This document shows positions 25,719-34,639 of a stretch of DNA of 64,000 nucleotides, piece by piece. The position numbers and the translations under genes were made by a program. The notes under the pieces were generated by a model, which did not search any database, was not told where the DNA came from, and saw nothing but the letters and a program-made list of their open reading frames with translations. The first letter of the stretch is position 1. Each line of letters starts with the position of its first letter. The DNA comes from WHSW01 sp963851045 (GTDB taxonomy: Bacteria > Actinomycetota > Thermoleophilia > Solirubrobacterales > 70-9). The stretch lies in assembly GCA_963851045.1 (NCBI GenBank), contig CAWKNC010000001.1, forward strand, positions 806,001 to 870,000, in the 5' to 3' direction.

Positions 25719-27109
25719 GCGCGCAGGCCATCGTCTCGGTCCATCACTCGGTCGAGAGCTGCGACCACTGTGGGGCAGAACTGGGTTCCGCGCTCGGAGC
25801 GGATCTCGGTTAGCGCAACCTCGAGCTCGAGCGCGCCACGGTATGGCCGGTCGCTGGTCATCGCGTCGAGTGCGTCGGCGACGCTGAGGATGCGCGCCGC
25901 GAGCGGGATGTTCTCGCCCGACAGGCGGTCGGGATAGCCAGCGCCGTCGTAGCGCTCATGATGGCTTCTCACCATCTGCTTGACCTCGATGGGGAGGTCC
26001 AGTTCGCCGACGATATAGCTGGACACCTCCGGGTGGCGACGCATCTCGGCGAACTCCTCAGGATTGAGCGGCCCGGGCTTCAGCAGGATCGCGTCCGGGA
26101 CCCCGATCTTGCCGATGTCGTGAATGATCGCGCCGACGTTGATGGCGGGCAGCCTCGACTTTTCGAAGCCAAGCTCGGCGGCAAGTACGAGGGCGATATC
26201 GGCGACTCGTTCGGTGTGGCCACTCGTGTACGGATCCTTGGCCTCGACGGTGCGGGCCAGTGACGTGATCGTCGATAGGTACGAGTGCTGCATTGACTCG
26301 ATCAGCTCACGATTCTCTACGAGGAGGGCGTGCAGCTGAGCGTTCTTCGTCTCGAGCTTGTCGTTTGCCTCGCGCAGTCCGGTGACGGTTGCGCGGGAGC
26401 GGTCCAGGTACTGCTTCTCAGCGATCCACAGCATCACCACAGGCAGCGCGAATACGGCGATCGCGTAGAGCCCGAGGCCCAGCTCGGCGATCACAAAGGT
26501 CGCGGCGAGGATTCCGAAGGCGATGTAATGGGGCGTCATCCACGCGAGTCGCTCGCGCCAGACGCCGAGGGGTCCGCGGCTCTCCGAAAGAGCCATGACG
26601 ACCGCCAGCAGGGCGGAGTTGACGACGTAGAAGGCGGCACCCGCCAGTGCTCCGACTGCCAGGAGCTCGCCATCGCTGGCGCCGGAGAAGGCGTCGAAGG
26701 TCAGCGCAGCGGCCGTTCCGGCGAGGGAGAGGGCCCCGAGGTCAAAGCACCACTTCAACGGTGGATCGCGACGCACGGCGCGCGTCAGGGCGATCCCAGC
26801 CTCGGCCGCGATCGGGCCCAGCGGGCCAATGAAGAAGGCCAGCGCGATCTCGGGGACCGAGGCGGGCGAAAGATTCGCGCGTTCGAACACGTCGATGCGA
26901 ACGGCGTCCAGGGCGATCACCGATGCGACGAGCAGCGCGAACAGCCAGGGCGCATCCCCGACCGGCGAGAAGTCCGATAGCGCGACGATCAGCGCCGTCG
27001 CAGCGCAAAGCATCGAGACGTAGATTGGGATCAGCCGAGTCGGCGCAGCGGCACGTGCGCCCGTATCTGTGATCGGTGGGCTTGAAGCGGACACTTCCAC
27101 CACGCCCAT
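25637..27109 (-). CDS. Membrane HD-GYP domain phosphodiesterase
   Basis: A 490-residue protein: six or seven transmembrane helices over residues 25-235, a short coiled coil (LREANDKLETKNAQLHALL), then an intact HD-GYP domain. Motifs are HTERVADIALVL, IIHDIGKIGVPDAILLKPG (HD), RSHHERYDGAGYPDRLSG (HH and GYP) and SVADALDAMTSDRPYR. HD-GYP enzymes hydrolyse cyclic di-GMP to pGpG or GMP. The membrane part could sense an envelope signal. This is the one clearly intact HD-GYP enzyme in a window rich in GGDEF proteins. The C-terminal tail overlaps the aminotransferase gene. Confidence 0.9.
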   Translation of the reverse strand: MGVVEVSASSPPITDTGARAAAPTRLIPIYVSMLCAATALIVALSDFSPVGDAPWLFALLVASVIALDAVRIDVFERANLSPASVPEIALAFFIGPLGPIAAEAGIALTRAVRRDPPLKWCFDLGALSLAGTAAALTFDAFSGASDGELLAVGALAGAAFYVVNSALLAVVMALSESRGPLGVWRERLAWMTPHYIAFGILAATFVIAELGLGLYAIAVFALPVVMLWIAEKQYLDRSRATVTGLREANDKLETKNAQLHALLVENRELIESMQHSYLSTITSLARTVEAKDPYTSGHTERVADIALVLAAELGFEKSRLPAINVGAIIHDIGKIGVPDAILLKPGPLNPEEFAEMRRHPEVSSYIVGELDLPIEVKQMVRSHHERYDGAGYPDRLSGENIPLAARILSVADALDAMTSDRPYRGALELEVALTEIRSERGTQFCPTVVAALDRVMDRDDGLRAQFAVGAAPIERPHSRAAATASSTASG

Positions 27110-27183
27110 CGGCAGTTTTCGGATGCGGCTTTATCCGAGTCGACGTTTGTGCCCGGGCTCGCGCCTGCGAGCATGCCCTGGCG

Positions 27184-28185
27184 ATGGGCCAGTCGAGGCG
27201 AAAGCGCGAGATCGGACGCGGGGAGCGGATTCTCCCGGGCGTTTGGCGCCTGCGCCTTCCTTTGCCTTGGCCGGGCGTGCCGCACGGAAACGCCTTCGCG
27301 GTTGCTGCCGACGACGGCATCGTGCTCTTCGACACCGGCATGGCCTCCGACGACGGGATGCGCCAGCTGGAGATCGCACTCGCGCAGGCGGGGTGGCGGG
27401 TCGAGGACGTCCGGCTCGTGGTCTGCACGCACGCGCACGCCGACCACTACGGGCTGGCGGCGCCGATCCTCGAGCGAGCCGGCTGCGAGCTCTGGATGCA
27501 CCCGGCCTGGGGCCACATCCGCGCGATCGCCGAGGACCCCGATGCCGCGTGGGATCGTCGGATCGAGGTCGCGCGCCAATCCGGAGTTCCGGCGAAGGCG
27601 CTCGAGCTCTACGAGCAGCGTCGCGGCTCGGACCCCGGCATTGCCGCCCTGGTCGAGCCCGACCGAGAGCTGCTGCCCGGCGTTGAGGTCGAAACCGATC
27701 TCGGGATCTGGCAGGTGCACGAAACGCCTGGGCACGCCCCCTCGCACGTTGTCCTTCACCAGCCCGAGAGCGGGCTGATGATCTCCGGCGACCACCTACT
27801 CGGCCGCATCTCGCTGTTTTTCGACTACGGCCACACCCCCGATCCGGTAGGCGAGTTCATCGGCGGCCTCGACGAGGTCGACCGGATCGAACACACGACG
27901 CTCTGCCTTGCCGGGCACGGCCGGCCGTTTCGCGACGTCCCGGCAAAGGTGAAGGCCAACCGAGTCGAACTCGACAAGCAGCTCAACGGCGCCCGGTCCG
28001 CTCTCGAGCGCGGACCGCAGACTGCGTTCGAGATCATCGCTGACATCGTCGGCGCGGAGAACCTCAACCCCGCCACGGCGGCGTGGGGCCTACAACTCGC
28101 CCGCGCCTACCTCGATCACCTCGTCGCCCTCGGTGAGGCGCAGCAGGTGGAGGGTGAAGATCCACACCGCTGGCAGCTCACCTGA
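27184..28185 (+). CDS. MBL-fold metallo-hydrolase
   Basis: This 333-residue metallo-beta-lactamase-fold protein carries the zinc motif VVCTHAHADHYGLAAP near residue 80, the later HETPGHAPSHVVLH and ISGDHLLGRI segments with further metal ligands, and a C-terminal helical domain. It most resembles thioesterase or lactonase-like MBL hydrolases. ATG 27184 (MGQSRRKREIGRG) is preferred because the longer frame overlaps the divergent HD-GYP start. The substrate is unknown. Confidence 0.83.
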   Translation: MGQSRRKREIGRGERILPGVWRLRLPLPWPGVPHGNAFAVAADDGIVLFDTGMASDDGMRQLEIALAQAGWRVEDVRLVVCTHAHADHYGLAAPILERAGCELWMHPAWGHIRAIAEDPDAAWDRRIEVARQSGVPAKALELYEQRRGSDPGIAALVEPDRELLPGVEVETDLGIWQVHETPGHAPSHVVLHQPESGLMISGDHLLGRISLFFDYGHTPDPVGEFIGGLDEVDRIEHTTLCLAGHGRPFRDVPAKVKANRVELDKQLNGARSALERGPQTAFEIIADIVGAENLNPATAAWGLQLARAYLDHLVALGEAQQVEGEDPHRWQLT

Positions 28186-28224
28186 AGAGTCGCTGGCGCG
28201 CCTCTAGACTGCTGCCTCGCACCG

Positions 28225-28298
28225 GGGCCCGTAGCTCAGCCGGATAGAGCGTCGGTCTACGAAACCGAAGGTCACAGGTTCGAATCCTGTCGGGCCCG
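28225..28298 (+). tRNA. tRNA-Arg (anticodon ACG)
   Basis: A 74-base cloverleaf. Acceptor GGGCCCG pairs with CGGGCCC, the D-arm is GCTCAGCCGGATAGAGC, the anticodon stem-loop TCGGTCTACGAAACCGA gives ACG (probably modified to ICG), and the T-arm is CACAGGTTCGAATCCTGT. CCA is not encoded. Confidence 0.96.
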
Positions 28299-28366
28299 CT
28301 TAACGACCGCTCCTCGCTACCACCGACTGCGCTCGATCTAGGCGTACCACCACCGCAACCCTCGGT

Positions 28367-28410
28367 GAACGTCCCGGGATATGTCCCGTACGGTGCATTG
28401 CGGGACGTTC
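28367..28410. repeat. Nested inverted repeat (arms GAACGTCCCG / CGGGACGTTC)
   Basis: Perfect 10-bp arms at 28367-28376 and 28401-28410 enclose 24 bases centred on the 8-bp palindrome CCGTACGG (28386-28393). The arm sequence is the same as in the element at 12812-12857. It lies between tRNA-Arg and the end of the leftward MFS gene, the only notable structure in the 132 bases without a gene. It could act as a bidirectional terminator here, but the copy at 12812 is in a promoter position. Confidence 0.75.
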
Positions 28411-28430
28411 GGCGGTCTGGGGGTCGCCGA

Positions 28431-30080
28431 TCACGTCGCGATGGGGCCGCTCAGCCGGGCCTCGATGACGCCATCAGCGGCTTGCTGGGATCGGCCGTGT
28501 CCCGTTACGGCGGTCAGAAAGTGATCGCGGTCGAGCGCCAGAAGCCTGGTTGGCTCCGTGGTTCGCACCGTGGCGCTCCGCGGGTCGCCGCGCAGCAGGG
28601 CGATCTCACCGAAGGACTCACCCGCGCCCTGGAAGCGGCGGTGGACGCCGTCCTCGAGCACATCGACACGCCCCGTCTCGATCAGATAGAAGCGGTCGCC
28701 CTCGTCGCCTTGGGTGATCACCTCGCTCGCGGGCGGAACCCCAACCGGTACCAGGTCGTGTGTGAGCCGCTCCAAGGTCGCGAGGGGCAGGGGCGCAAAG
28801 ATCGGGTCAGAGCGGAGCAGTCGGAAATGGAGCTCCTCGACCGGAGCACCCACCTCGTAGGCGCGCAGCTGTCCCCAGCGCAAGATCGCAAACAGCGGCA
28901 GGATGGCGGCGATCGCGACCATGGTCCCGCGGATCCCGATCAACTCAATCAGCGCGGCGACGGTGATCGCCCCGAGCGCCATCGCCGTCAATCGAGCCGT
29001 TTCCAGCGACCCGCGGACTCGAGCCAATACCTCGTCGTCACCGAGGCGCTGCAGGAGGGTGTTCGCAGCGACCTCGACGAAGGTGTAGCCGATCCCCACG
29101 CCGAACCATGCCGCGTACGCGGCGACCACCACGGGCCATGCACCCGGCAGCGCGATCGCTGCTCCGGTGATCAGGCTCCCGACCACCAGGCCCGCGACGA
29201 GCTGACCACGGTTTAGAAGGACGGCGAGCGCCCCTCCGGCAAGAAGCGCCCCGATCCCCCAGGCGGCGTTCATGTAGCCCACGCTCGAGTCGCCGAGGTC
29301 GAGCAAATCGAGGGCGACAACCACGATCAGTACGTCGACGGCCCCCTCGACAAAGACGAGGAGCGTCAGGCCGGCGCCGAGCACCCGCAGTCGCTGGTCT
29401 TGAAGGATCGCGCGGAAGCCGCCAATCGTCTCGCGCGCGATTCCGCCCATGGCACCGGTCTCTCCGTACTTCGGGCGCGGTGCGGGCCGTACGGTCGCGA
29501 CAGCGATGCACGCCCCCAGCGCCGCGACTGCACCGGCGGCGATGGCCACCTGCACCGATGTCGCCGCCAGCAGGATTCCTGTCAACACGGAACCGCCGAG
29601 GAAGCCGAGGTTGTCCATCACGCTGTGAGCAACGTTGGCCGCCGAGAGCTCCTGCGGAGTCCGAGCGAGCTGCGGCATCAGGGCCGCTTCGGCAGGTATG
29701 TAGGCCGACGAGACGATCGTGTAGACCCCAGCGAGCGCGAATACGACCCAGGTCGGTGCCTCGATCACCAGCGCGATCGTCACGGCGGCGAGGACGAGGG
29801 CCATCGCCAAGCTGGACCAGGCAAGGACCGCTACCCGGGCATGGCGGTCGCCGAGCAGACCGCCGTAGGGCGAAGCGATCGCCCCGGGAAGCAGTCGCAC
29901 CAGCCCCGCGACTCCTACGGCGGCCGCGCCGCCGACATCGAACGCGTACACCGCGAGCGCGAGCGCGAGCGCCCACATCGCGAACGAGACGCCGGCCCAG
30001 GCGAGCTGGAGCCTTCCGAGGTCACGGTTGCGAAACACCTCACCCAGCGCCCGCAGCGACACGGTCACCCTGTTGATCAA
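28431..30080 (-). CDS. MFS transporter with C-terminal cyclic-nucleotide-binding domain
   Basis: This 549-residue fusion has twelve predicted transmembrane helices (residues 1-405) of a major facilitator transporter, including SPYGGLLGDRHARVAVL as the loop 2-3 motif. A cNMP-binding domain follows (about 420-530) with GDEGDRFYLIETGRVDVLED and the phosphate-binding cassette GESFGEIALLRGDPRSATV, whose Glu and Arg are kept. Start TTG 30078-30080 overlaps the stop of the upstream cyclase gene (TTGA). A cyclase making the nucleotide and a transporter sensing it therefore form one operon (inference on function). The transported substrate is unknown. Confidence 0.88.
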   Translation of the reverse strand: MINRVTVSLRALGEVFRNRDLGRLQLAWAGVSFAMWALALALAVYAFDVGGAAAVGVAGLVRLLPGAIASPYGGLLGDRHARVAVLAWSSLAMALVLAAVTIALVIEAPTWVVFALAGVYTIVSSAYIPAEAALMPQLARTPQELSAANVAHSVMDNLGFLGGSVLTGILLAATSVQVAIAAGAVAALGACIAVATVRPAPRPKYGETGAMGGIARETIGGFRAILQDQRLRVLGAGLTLLVFVEGAVDVLIVVVALDLLDLGDSSVGYMNAAWGIGALLAGGALAVLLNRGQLVAGLVVGSLITGAAIALPGAWPVVVAAYAAWFGVGIGYTFVEVAANTLLQRLGDDEVLARVRGSLETARLTAMALGAITVAALIELIGIRGTMVAIAAILPLFAILRWGQLRAYEVGAPVEELHFRLLRSDPIFAPLPLATLERLTHDLVPVGVPPASEVITQGDEGDRFYLIETGRVDVLEDGVHRRFQGAGESFGEIALLRGDPRSATVRTTEPTRLLALDRDHFLTAVTGHGRSQQAADGVIEARLSGPIAT

Positions 30081-31885
30081 CCTGCGCCGTCCTCCGTCCA
30101 GACCTCGATCGGCTGGCTGCGACCGCGCACATCGAGTCGGTCGACGTAGGCGAGGCCGGTCGTATCCGTGAGGAGGTCCCTGGTCGCGCCGGAGATAAAC
30201 AACCGATGTGGAGTGCCCTTGGTCATCGTTTCGAGCCTGGCGGCGGTGTTCGTCGTATCGCCGATCGCTGCGTACTCAACCCGCCGCTCCGATCCGACCT
30301 GGCCGGCCATCACCTCGCCGCTACACACTCCAACGCCGATCCCGAACCCGTCACCCAGCCTCTCGGCACGCACCCACTCGTTGAACCCGGTGAGCCTGGC
30401 GCCGGTCATGTCGCGCGCCGTCGCCAGCGCTCGATCGGCATGGTCGGGCTGTTCGATCGGTGCACCGAAAACGGCCATGATTCCGTCGCCCATGAACGAG
30501 ACGAGGGTGCCCCCGTGGTCCATGATCGAGTCCGTCATCTCCCCGAGGTAGCGATTGAGCACCTCCACCACGCGGTCGGGAGGCTGTGACTCGGCGAAGC
30601 TGGTGAAACTGCGCAGGTCTGCGAACAACACCGTCGCCACTCGTCGCGTGCCGCCGAGACGAAGGTCGTCATCAGTGCGTTCGAGCACCTCGCCGACAAC
30701 CTCCGCGGGGACGAAACGCGCGAACGTGTCGCGGACGCGCTGTCGCTCGAAAGCAGCGATCGTGTAGCTCACGGCGAGCGTCCCCACGATCGCCAGCGCC
30801 AACGCCGCCAGCGGGTAGAGGATCGGCAGGATCAGGCCGCCGCCGAACGCGGCCTGAGAGGCGACTACGTACACCAGCCCCGAGACCACGCCGACCGTTG
30901 TCGCCACAAGCGCCCGCAGGCGAAAGGCGGCGATCGGCACGAGACTGCCTAAGAGCACGATCAGGATGGCTCCAAGGGCCTCGGGTGCGGTCTTCAGCGG
31001 CGCCTCGCGCGCGATCGTGGAGATCGCGTTTGCCTGGATTTCCGCGCCGGACATCAGTTCGTCGTCACTGGTCGAAACCGGATGCACGTCCTGGACGGAT
31101 GGGGCGCTGACGCCGACGACCACGGTCTTGTTCGCAAACAGGCCCGGATCGACGCGACCGTCGAGCACCCGTGAGAACGAGTAGGTGGGGATCGTCCCCG
31201 GAGGACCGTAGAAGTCGATCCAGGCGCCCTCGCTGTCGAAGCTCTCTGGATCGACGCTAATCGCGTCGCGCTCCTCGACGGTCGCGACGGCGAAGGATTC
31301 GAGCTTTTTCGTCGCGAATGACACCCTCCTGAACACTCCGCCAGGGTCGGGTTCGAACGCTGAGTTGCCTGCCCGAGCTCCGACCTGCCGCAGGACCGAC
31401 TCGCCCCCGAATACGTTGGTCTCGCCGTCTCGGTTGACCTCCTCGGTTGCGAGCACGATCGGTCCCCCAAAGCCGGCGACCGCTCTGATCAGGGCGTTGT
31501 CTTCCCGGGTAATGGTGGGCTCGGTGAACTGAACGTCGTAGGCGATCGCCTCGGCACCGGCGGCGGCGAGAACGTCCACGAGCTCGCCGTGCAGCGAGCG
31601 GGGCAGCGGCCAGCGCTCTCGCAGGTCACCGAAGCTGACGTCGTCGATCTCGACCACGACCAGATCGTCGGGGGGCTTCTGGATGCCGCGGATTGAGAAC
31701 CGGGCGTCGACCGTGTCGAGCTCGCTGCGCTCGAGTGCCCCCGTGAAGTAGCCGACCAGCGAGATCGCACTCGCGGTCGCGGCAACGAGGGCGAGGGCCT
31801 TCCGTGGTTTCGGTCCGGTTCGCTGCATTCTTTGCGTGCGACCGCGTCCGTGCGTGTACCGCGGCCATCCTAGACCGATCCGCAT
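30077..31885 (-). CDS. CHASE2 domain adenylate/guanylate cyclase
   Basis: A 602-residue membrane protein: an N-terminal helix, an extracytoplasmic CHASE2 sensor domain (about 50-310, with DARFSIRGIQKPPDDLVVV and AIAYDVQFTEP), three transmembrane helices (about 310-375), and a class III cyclase domain (about 415-600). Metal Asp residues are present in VLFADLRSFTSF and FMGDGIMAVFG, and the Asn/Arg in IGDTTNTAARLE. The usual substrate-selecting Lys is Ser (VSFMGDG) and the paired Asp/Thr is Ala, so nucleotide choice is uncertain. ATG 31826-31828 is an alternative start. It is coupled to the downstream cNMP-binding MFS transporter. Confidence 0.9.
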   Translation of the reverse strand: MRIGLGWPRYTHGRGRTQRMQRTGPKPRKALALVAATASAISLVGYFTGALERSELDTVDARFSIRGIQKPPDDLVVVEIDDVSFGDLRERWPLPRSLHGELVDVLAAAGAEAIAYDVQFTEPTITREDNALIRAVAGFGGPIVLATEEVNRDGETNVFGGESVLRQVGARAGNSAFEPDPGGVFRRVSFATKKLESFAVATVEERDAISVDPESFDSEGAWIDFYGPPGTIPTYSFSRVLDGRVDPGLFANKTVVVGVSAPSVQDVHPVSTSDDELMSGAEIQANAISTIAREAPLKTAPEALGAILIVLLGSLVPIAAFRLRALVATTVGVVSGLVYVVASQAAFGGGLILPILYPLAALALAIVGTLAVSYTIAAFERQRVRDTFARFVPAEVVGEVLERTDDDLRLGGTRRVATVLFADLRSFTSFAESQPPDRVVEVLNRYLGEMTDSIMDHGGTLVSFMGDGIMAVFGAPIEQPDHADRALATARDMTGARLTGFNEWVRAERLGDGFGIGVGVCSGEVMAGQVGSERRVEYAAIGDTTNTAARLETMTKGTPHRLFISGATRDLLTDTTGLAYVDRLDVRGRSQPIEVWTEDGAG

Positions 31886-31939
31886 CGGCGAAGGCCTGGA
31901 TCTGGGTATAGGGTGGCGTCGTCAAGCGGAAATGGCTCG

Positions 31940-33610
31940 ATGAGAGGGGGCAGGTGCCGCAAGGTGCTTGACGGTTCGCGACTTCGAACGGTGCTTCCCG
32001 CCTTGATCGTCGGCGTTGTCATGCTCGCGCTGACGCCTGCGGCGCACGCTCAGACCGTCACCGAGTTCGGGGCCGGGATCACCCCGGGCGCCGAGCCGCG
32101 CGGAATCACGGCTGGGTCGGACGGCAACCTCTGGTTCACCGAGTCATCCGGCAATCGCATCGGCCGGATCACGCCGTCCGGGATGGTGACCGAGTTCGGC
32201 GGATTGGTGGGTAGCAATCCGGAGGGGATCACGGCCGGGCCGGACGGCAACCTCTGGTTCGCCGAGTTCCTCGGCAACCGCATCGGCCGGATCACGACCT
32301 CCGGAACGGTGACGGAGTTCAGCGCCGGTATCTCAGCGGGGGCCTTTCCGAACGACATCGCCGCCGGTCCCGATGGGCGGCTTTGGTTCACGGAGTACTC
32401 GGGCAACCGGATCGGTGCCATCACCACGACCGGGGTCGTGACCGAGTACTCGGCCGGAATCACAGCGGGCGCAGGGTTGTTCGGAATCACCGCAGGCCCG
32501 GATGGCAGGCTCTGGTTCACCGAATCGCAAGGCGATCGGATCGGCGCCATCACCACCGCCGGGGTCGTCACCGAGTACTCCGCCGGAATCTCGCCTGGCT
32601 CGGTTCCCTACGACATCACCAGTGGCCCGGACGGCAACCTTTGGTTCACGGAGGCTGCGGACAACCAGATCGGACGGATCACCACCGCCGGGGTGGTCAC
32701 CGAGTTCGGCGCCGGCATAACTCCGGCCGCGAATCTGACGGGGATCGTCGCTGGCCCGGACGGAAACCTCTGGTTCAGCGAGCTGAACGGCGATCAGATC
32801 GGCAGGATTACCACCGCCGGCACGGTCACTGAGTTCAGCGCGGGGATCACGAACGGGGCTGGGCCCGAGGGGATAGCCGTTGGTCCGGATGACGCGCTTT
32901 GGTTCGCAGAGCGAAATGTCGATCAGATCGGCAGGATCACCACCGGTGTCGTGGCTCCTCCGGTGGTGCCACCCGCGACGCCCCCCGTTGATCCGCCGCC
33001 CGCAGAGCCCCCTGCGGATCCGCCCTCCAACCCACCGGCTGACCCCGGCGTCCCGGAGCCGATCGCCGGTCGCACGGTGGTCGTGGAAGCGATTAAGGGC
33101 ACGGTGCTCGTCAAGGTCCCCGGCGCTAGCGAGTTCGTTCCCTTGGAGGAGGTCGAATCGGTTCCGGTCGGCTCGCGGATCGACACGCGCAAGGGGCGGG
33201 TTGAGCTCACCTCCTCGAAATCGGCGTCCAAGGTACAGACGGCCCAGTTCAAGTTCGGCCTGTTCAAAGTGAGGCAGTCGGCGAAGGCTGGTGCCTTCAC
33301 GATTTTGAAGCTCGCCCCACCCGTCGGCTGTCGGCGTTCGGGCAATCGGATCGCCACGCCCGGCCCACGCTCGCGGCGCAGGGCCAGCCAGAAGGGGCTC
33401 TTCGGCCGGGGCGAAGGCAGGTTCACGAGCCGCGGCGGCAAGGGCTCAGGGTCCGCCCGCGGCACCACGTGGCAGGTCATCGACCGCTGTGATGGTTCCA
33501 CCCTGATCCGCTCGATCGAGGGCCGCGTCGTCGCCCGCGACTTTGTCCGGAACCGGCGAGTGATCCTTCGCACCGGCGAGAAGCTCGTGGTCCGGCCGCG
33601 CGGGGGATAG
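31940..33610 (+). CDS. Secreted Vgb-like beta-propeller with FecR-like C-terminal domain
   Basis: A 556-residue exported protein: a signal peptide (LPALIVGVVMLALTPAAHA), seven highly regular propeller blades with ITAGPDGNLWFTExxxNRIGRITTxGxVTEF, a Pro-rich linker (PPVVPPATPPVDPPPAEPP near residue 345), and a C-terminal region with PVGSRIDTRKGRVELTSS, typical of FecR-like beta domains. The last 100 residues are Arg/Gly-rich. ATG 31940 is chosen over a GTG nine codons upstream. The layout suggests a cell-wall-associated binding protein rather than a lyase. It is related to the propeller at 8751-10112 but has a different tail. Confidence 0.82.
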   Translation: MRGGRCRKVLDGSRLRTVLPALIVGVVMLALTPAAHAQTVTEFGAGITPGAEPRGITAGSDGNLWFTESSGNRIGRITPSGMVTEFGGLVGSNPEGITAGPDGNLWFAEFLGNRIGRITTSGTVTEFSAGISAGAFPNDIAAGPDGRLWFTEYSGNRIGAITTTGVVTEYSAGITAGAGLFGITAGPDGRLWFTESQGDRIGAITTAGVVTEYSAGISPGSVPYDITSGPDGNLWFTEAADNQIGRITTAGVVTEFGAGITPAANLTGIVAGPDGNLWFSELNGDQIGRITTAGTVTEFSAGITNGAGPEGIAVGPDDALWFAERNVDQIGRITTGVVAPPVVPPATPPVDPPPAEPPADPPSNPPADPGVPEPIAGRTVVVEAIKGTVLVKVPGASEFVPLEEVESVPVGSRIDTRKGRVELTSSKSASKVQTAQFKFGLFKVRQSAKAGAFTILKLAPPVGCRRSGNRIATPGPRSRRRASQKGLFGRGEGRFTSRGGKGSGSARGTTWQVIDRCDGSTLIRSIEGRVVARDFVRNRRVILRTGEKLVVRPRGG

Positions 33611-33648
33611 GCGGTCCAGACCCCGGGCTCGTCGGGCGTGGCGCGCTC

Positions 33649-33678
33649 ACGAGCGGTCGCACCCGAGCCGCCGCTCGT
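33649..33678. terminator. Candidate hairpin after propeller gene
   Basis: Perfect 8-bp arms ACGAGCGG (33649-33656) and CCGCTCGT (33671-33678) flank a 14-base loop, 39 bases past the stop of the propeller gene. There is no clear T-run, so it is either a weak terminator or a regulatory hairpin ahead of the next lipoprotein gene. The rest of this 123-base gap shows nothing I can assign. Confidence 0.4.
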
Positions 33679-33733
33679 AACGTCAACGTAATGATGGAGT
33701 GAGAAGGTAGGTCGCATCAGAAAGCTCTCCACA

Positions 33734-34279
33734 TTGCTCTTGGTGGTCGGGCTCCTCGCCTTGGTCGCTGTCGGCTGCGGCGAAGATGACTCCGGCGATG
33801 CCGGCGCTGGTGCGACGAACGCTGAGGAGGCCACCGCTCCTGTCGCCCAGGAGACGGCCCCCGCTGAGCAGGAGCCCGCTCCCGCCGAGGCGGAGGAGGC
33901 CCCGGCACAGGACGAGACCACGAAGGGCACGACGGTTGTGCTGGGCGAGTCGGAGTTCGGCGAGATGCTCTACGACGCCGACGATCAGGCGATCTACGTC
34001 TTCGAGCAAGACAAGCCCGAAGAGAGCGTCTGCTACGGCGAGTGCGCGGCGGCCTGGCCCCCGGTGATCAGCGCCGGCGAACCTGTGGCCGGCAAGGGCG
34101 TGAACGCCTCGCTGCTTGGCACTGCCAAGCGTCGCGACGGGAGCCTGCAGGTGACCTACGCCGGCAAGCCGCTCTATTACTACGCCCACGAAGCGCCGGG
34201 GGAGGTCCGCTGTCACAACATCGACCTCAACGGGGGCTTTTGGTGGGTCGTGGGCGCCGACGGGGAGCCGCTGGCCTGA
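33734..34279 (+). CDS. COG4315-type secreted repeat lipoprotein
   Basis: A lipoprotein of about 181 residues: signal peptide with lipobox VAVGC, a Glu/Pro/Ala-rich spacer, then two copies of the COG4315 secreted-repeat motif (LYDADDQAIYVFEQDKPEES then CYGECAAAWPPV, and PLYYYAHEAPGEVRC with GGFWWVVGADG). The cysteines are likely paired. The start is a problem: in-frame codons upstream encode RIRKLST, the positive n-region expected of a signal peptide, but no ATG or GTG occurs before the stop at 33692. Only TTG 33734 or a rare ATC at 33716 is available. Function unknown; these proteins are typical of actinobacterial envelopes. Confidence 0.78.
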   Translation: MLLVVGLLALVAVGCGEDDSGDAGAGATNAEEATAPVAQETAPAEQEPAPAEAEEAPAQDETTKGTTVVLGESEFGEMLYDADDQAIYVFEQDKPEESVCYGECAAAWPPVISAGEPVAGKGVNASLLGTAKRRDGSLQVTYAGKPLYYYAHEAPGEVRCHNIDLNGGFWWVVGADGEPLA

Positions 34280-34360
34280 GGGGCCTTGCCACCGCGCTTG
34301 GTTCGTCGGGCGGCTTGGCCGGGTAGAAGGAGGCTTCCATCAACCTAAGGAGGTTCAGCC

Positions 34361-34636
34361 ATGGCTCAGACGAAGGCTGATCGCAAGGCGGCTGCAAAGA
34401 AGGGCGCGGCTACGCGCGAGCGCAACAAGACCAAGGCGAAGTCGCAGGCTCGCGGCACCAAGGCCGCATCGACCCGTCAGGGCAACGCCGCGGCGGAGAG
34501 TCTCGATCAGGCGAAGCGCGCCGCGAGCGGGGCGATCGGTGGCCTCACCTCGGCCGCCAAGCACGCCGGCAACGCCGCCAAGGAAGCGGGCAAGGCCGTC
34601 GCAACGCGGGCCAAGGTGCCCGGGCGCGGCAAGTAG
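34361..34636 (+). CDS. Lys/Ala-rich histone H1-like protein
   Basis: This 91-residue basic protein consists almost wholly of Lys, Ala, Arg, Thr and Gly (MAQTKADRKAAAKKGAATRE, then KRAASGAIGGLTSAAKHAGN). It resembles the low-complexity tails of bacterial histone H1-like and HupB-type proteins and could condense DNA. The second half is an amphipathic Ala-rich helix, as also found in stress proteins. An exceptionally strong ribosome site, TAAGGAGGT at 34346-34354, sits 7 bases from the ATG, so high expression is likely. Confidence 0.7.
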   Translation: MAQTKADRKAAAKKGAATRERNKTKAKSQARGTKAASTRQGNAAAESLDQAKRAASGAIGGLTSAAKHAGNAAKEAGKAVATRAKVPGRGK

Positions 34637-34639
34637 CGC

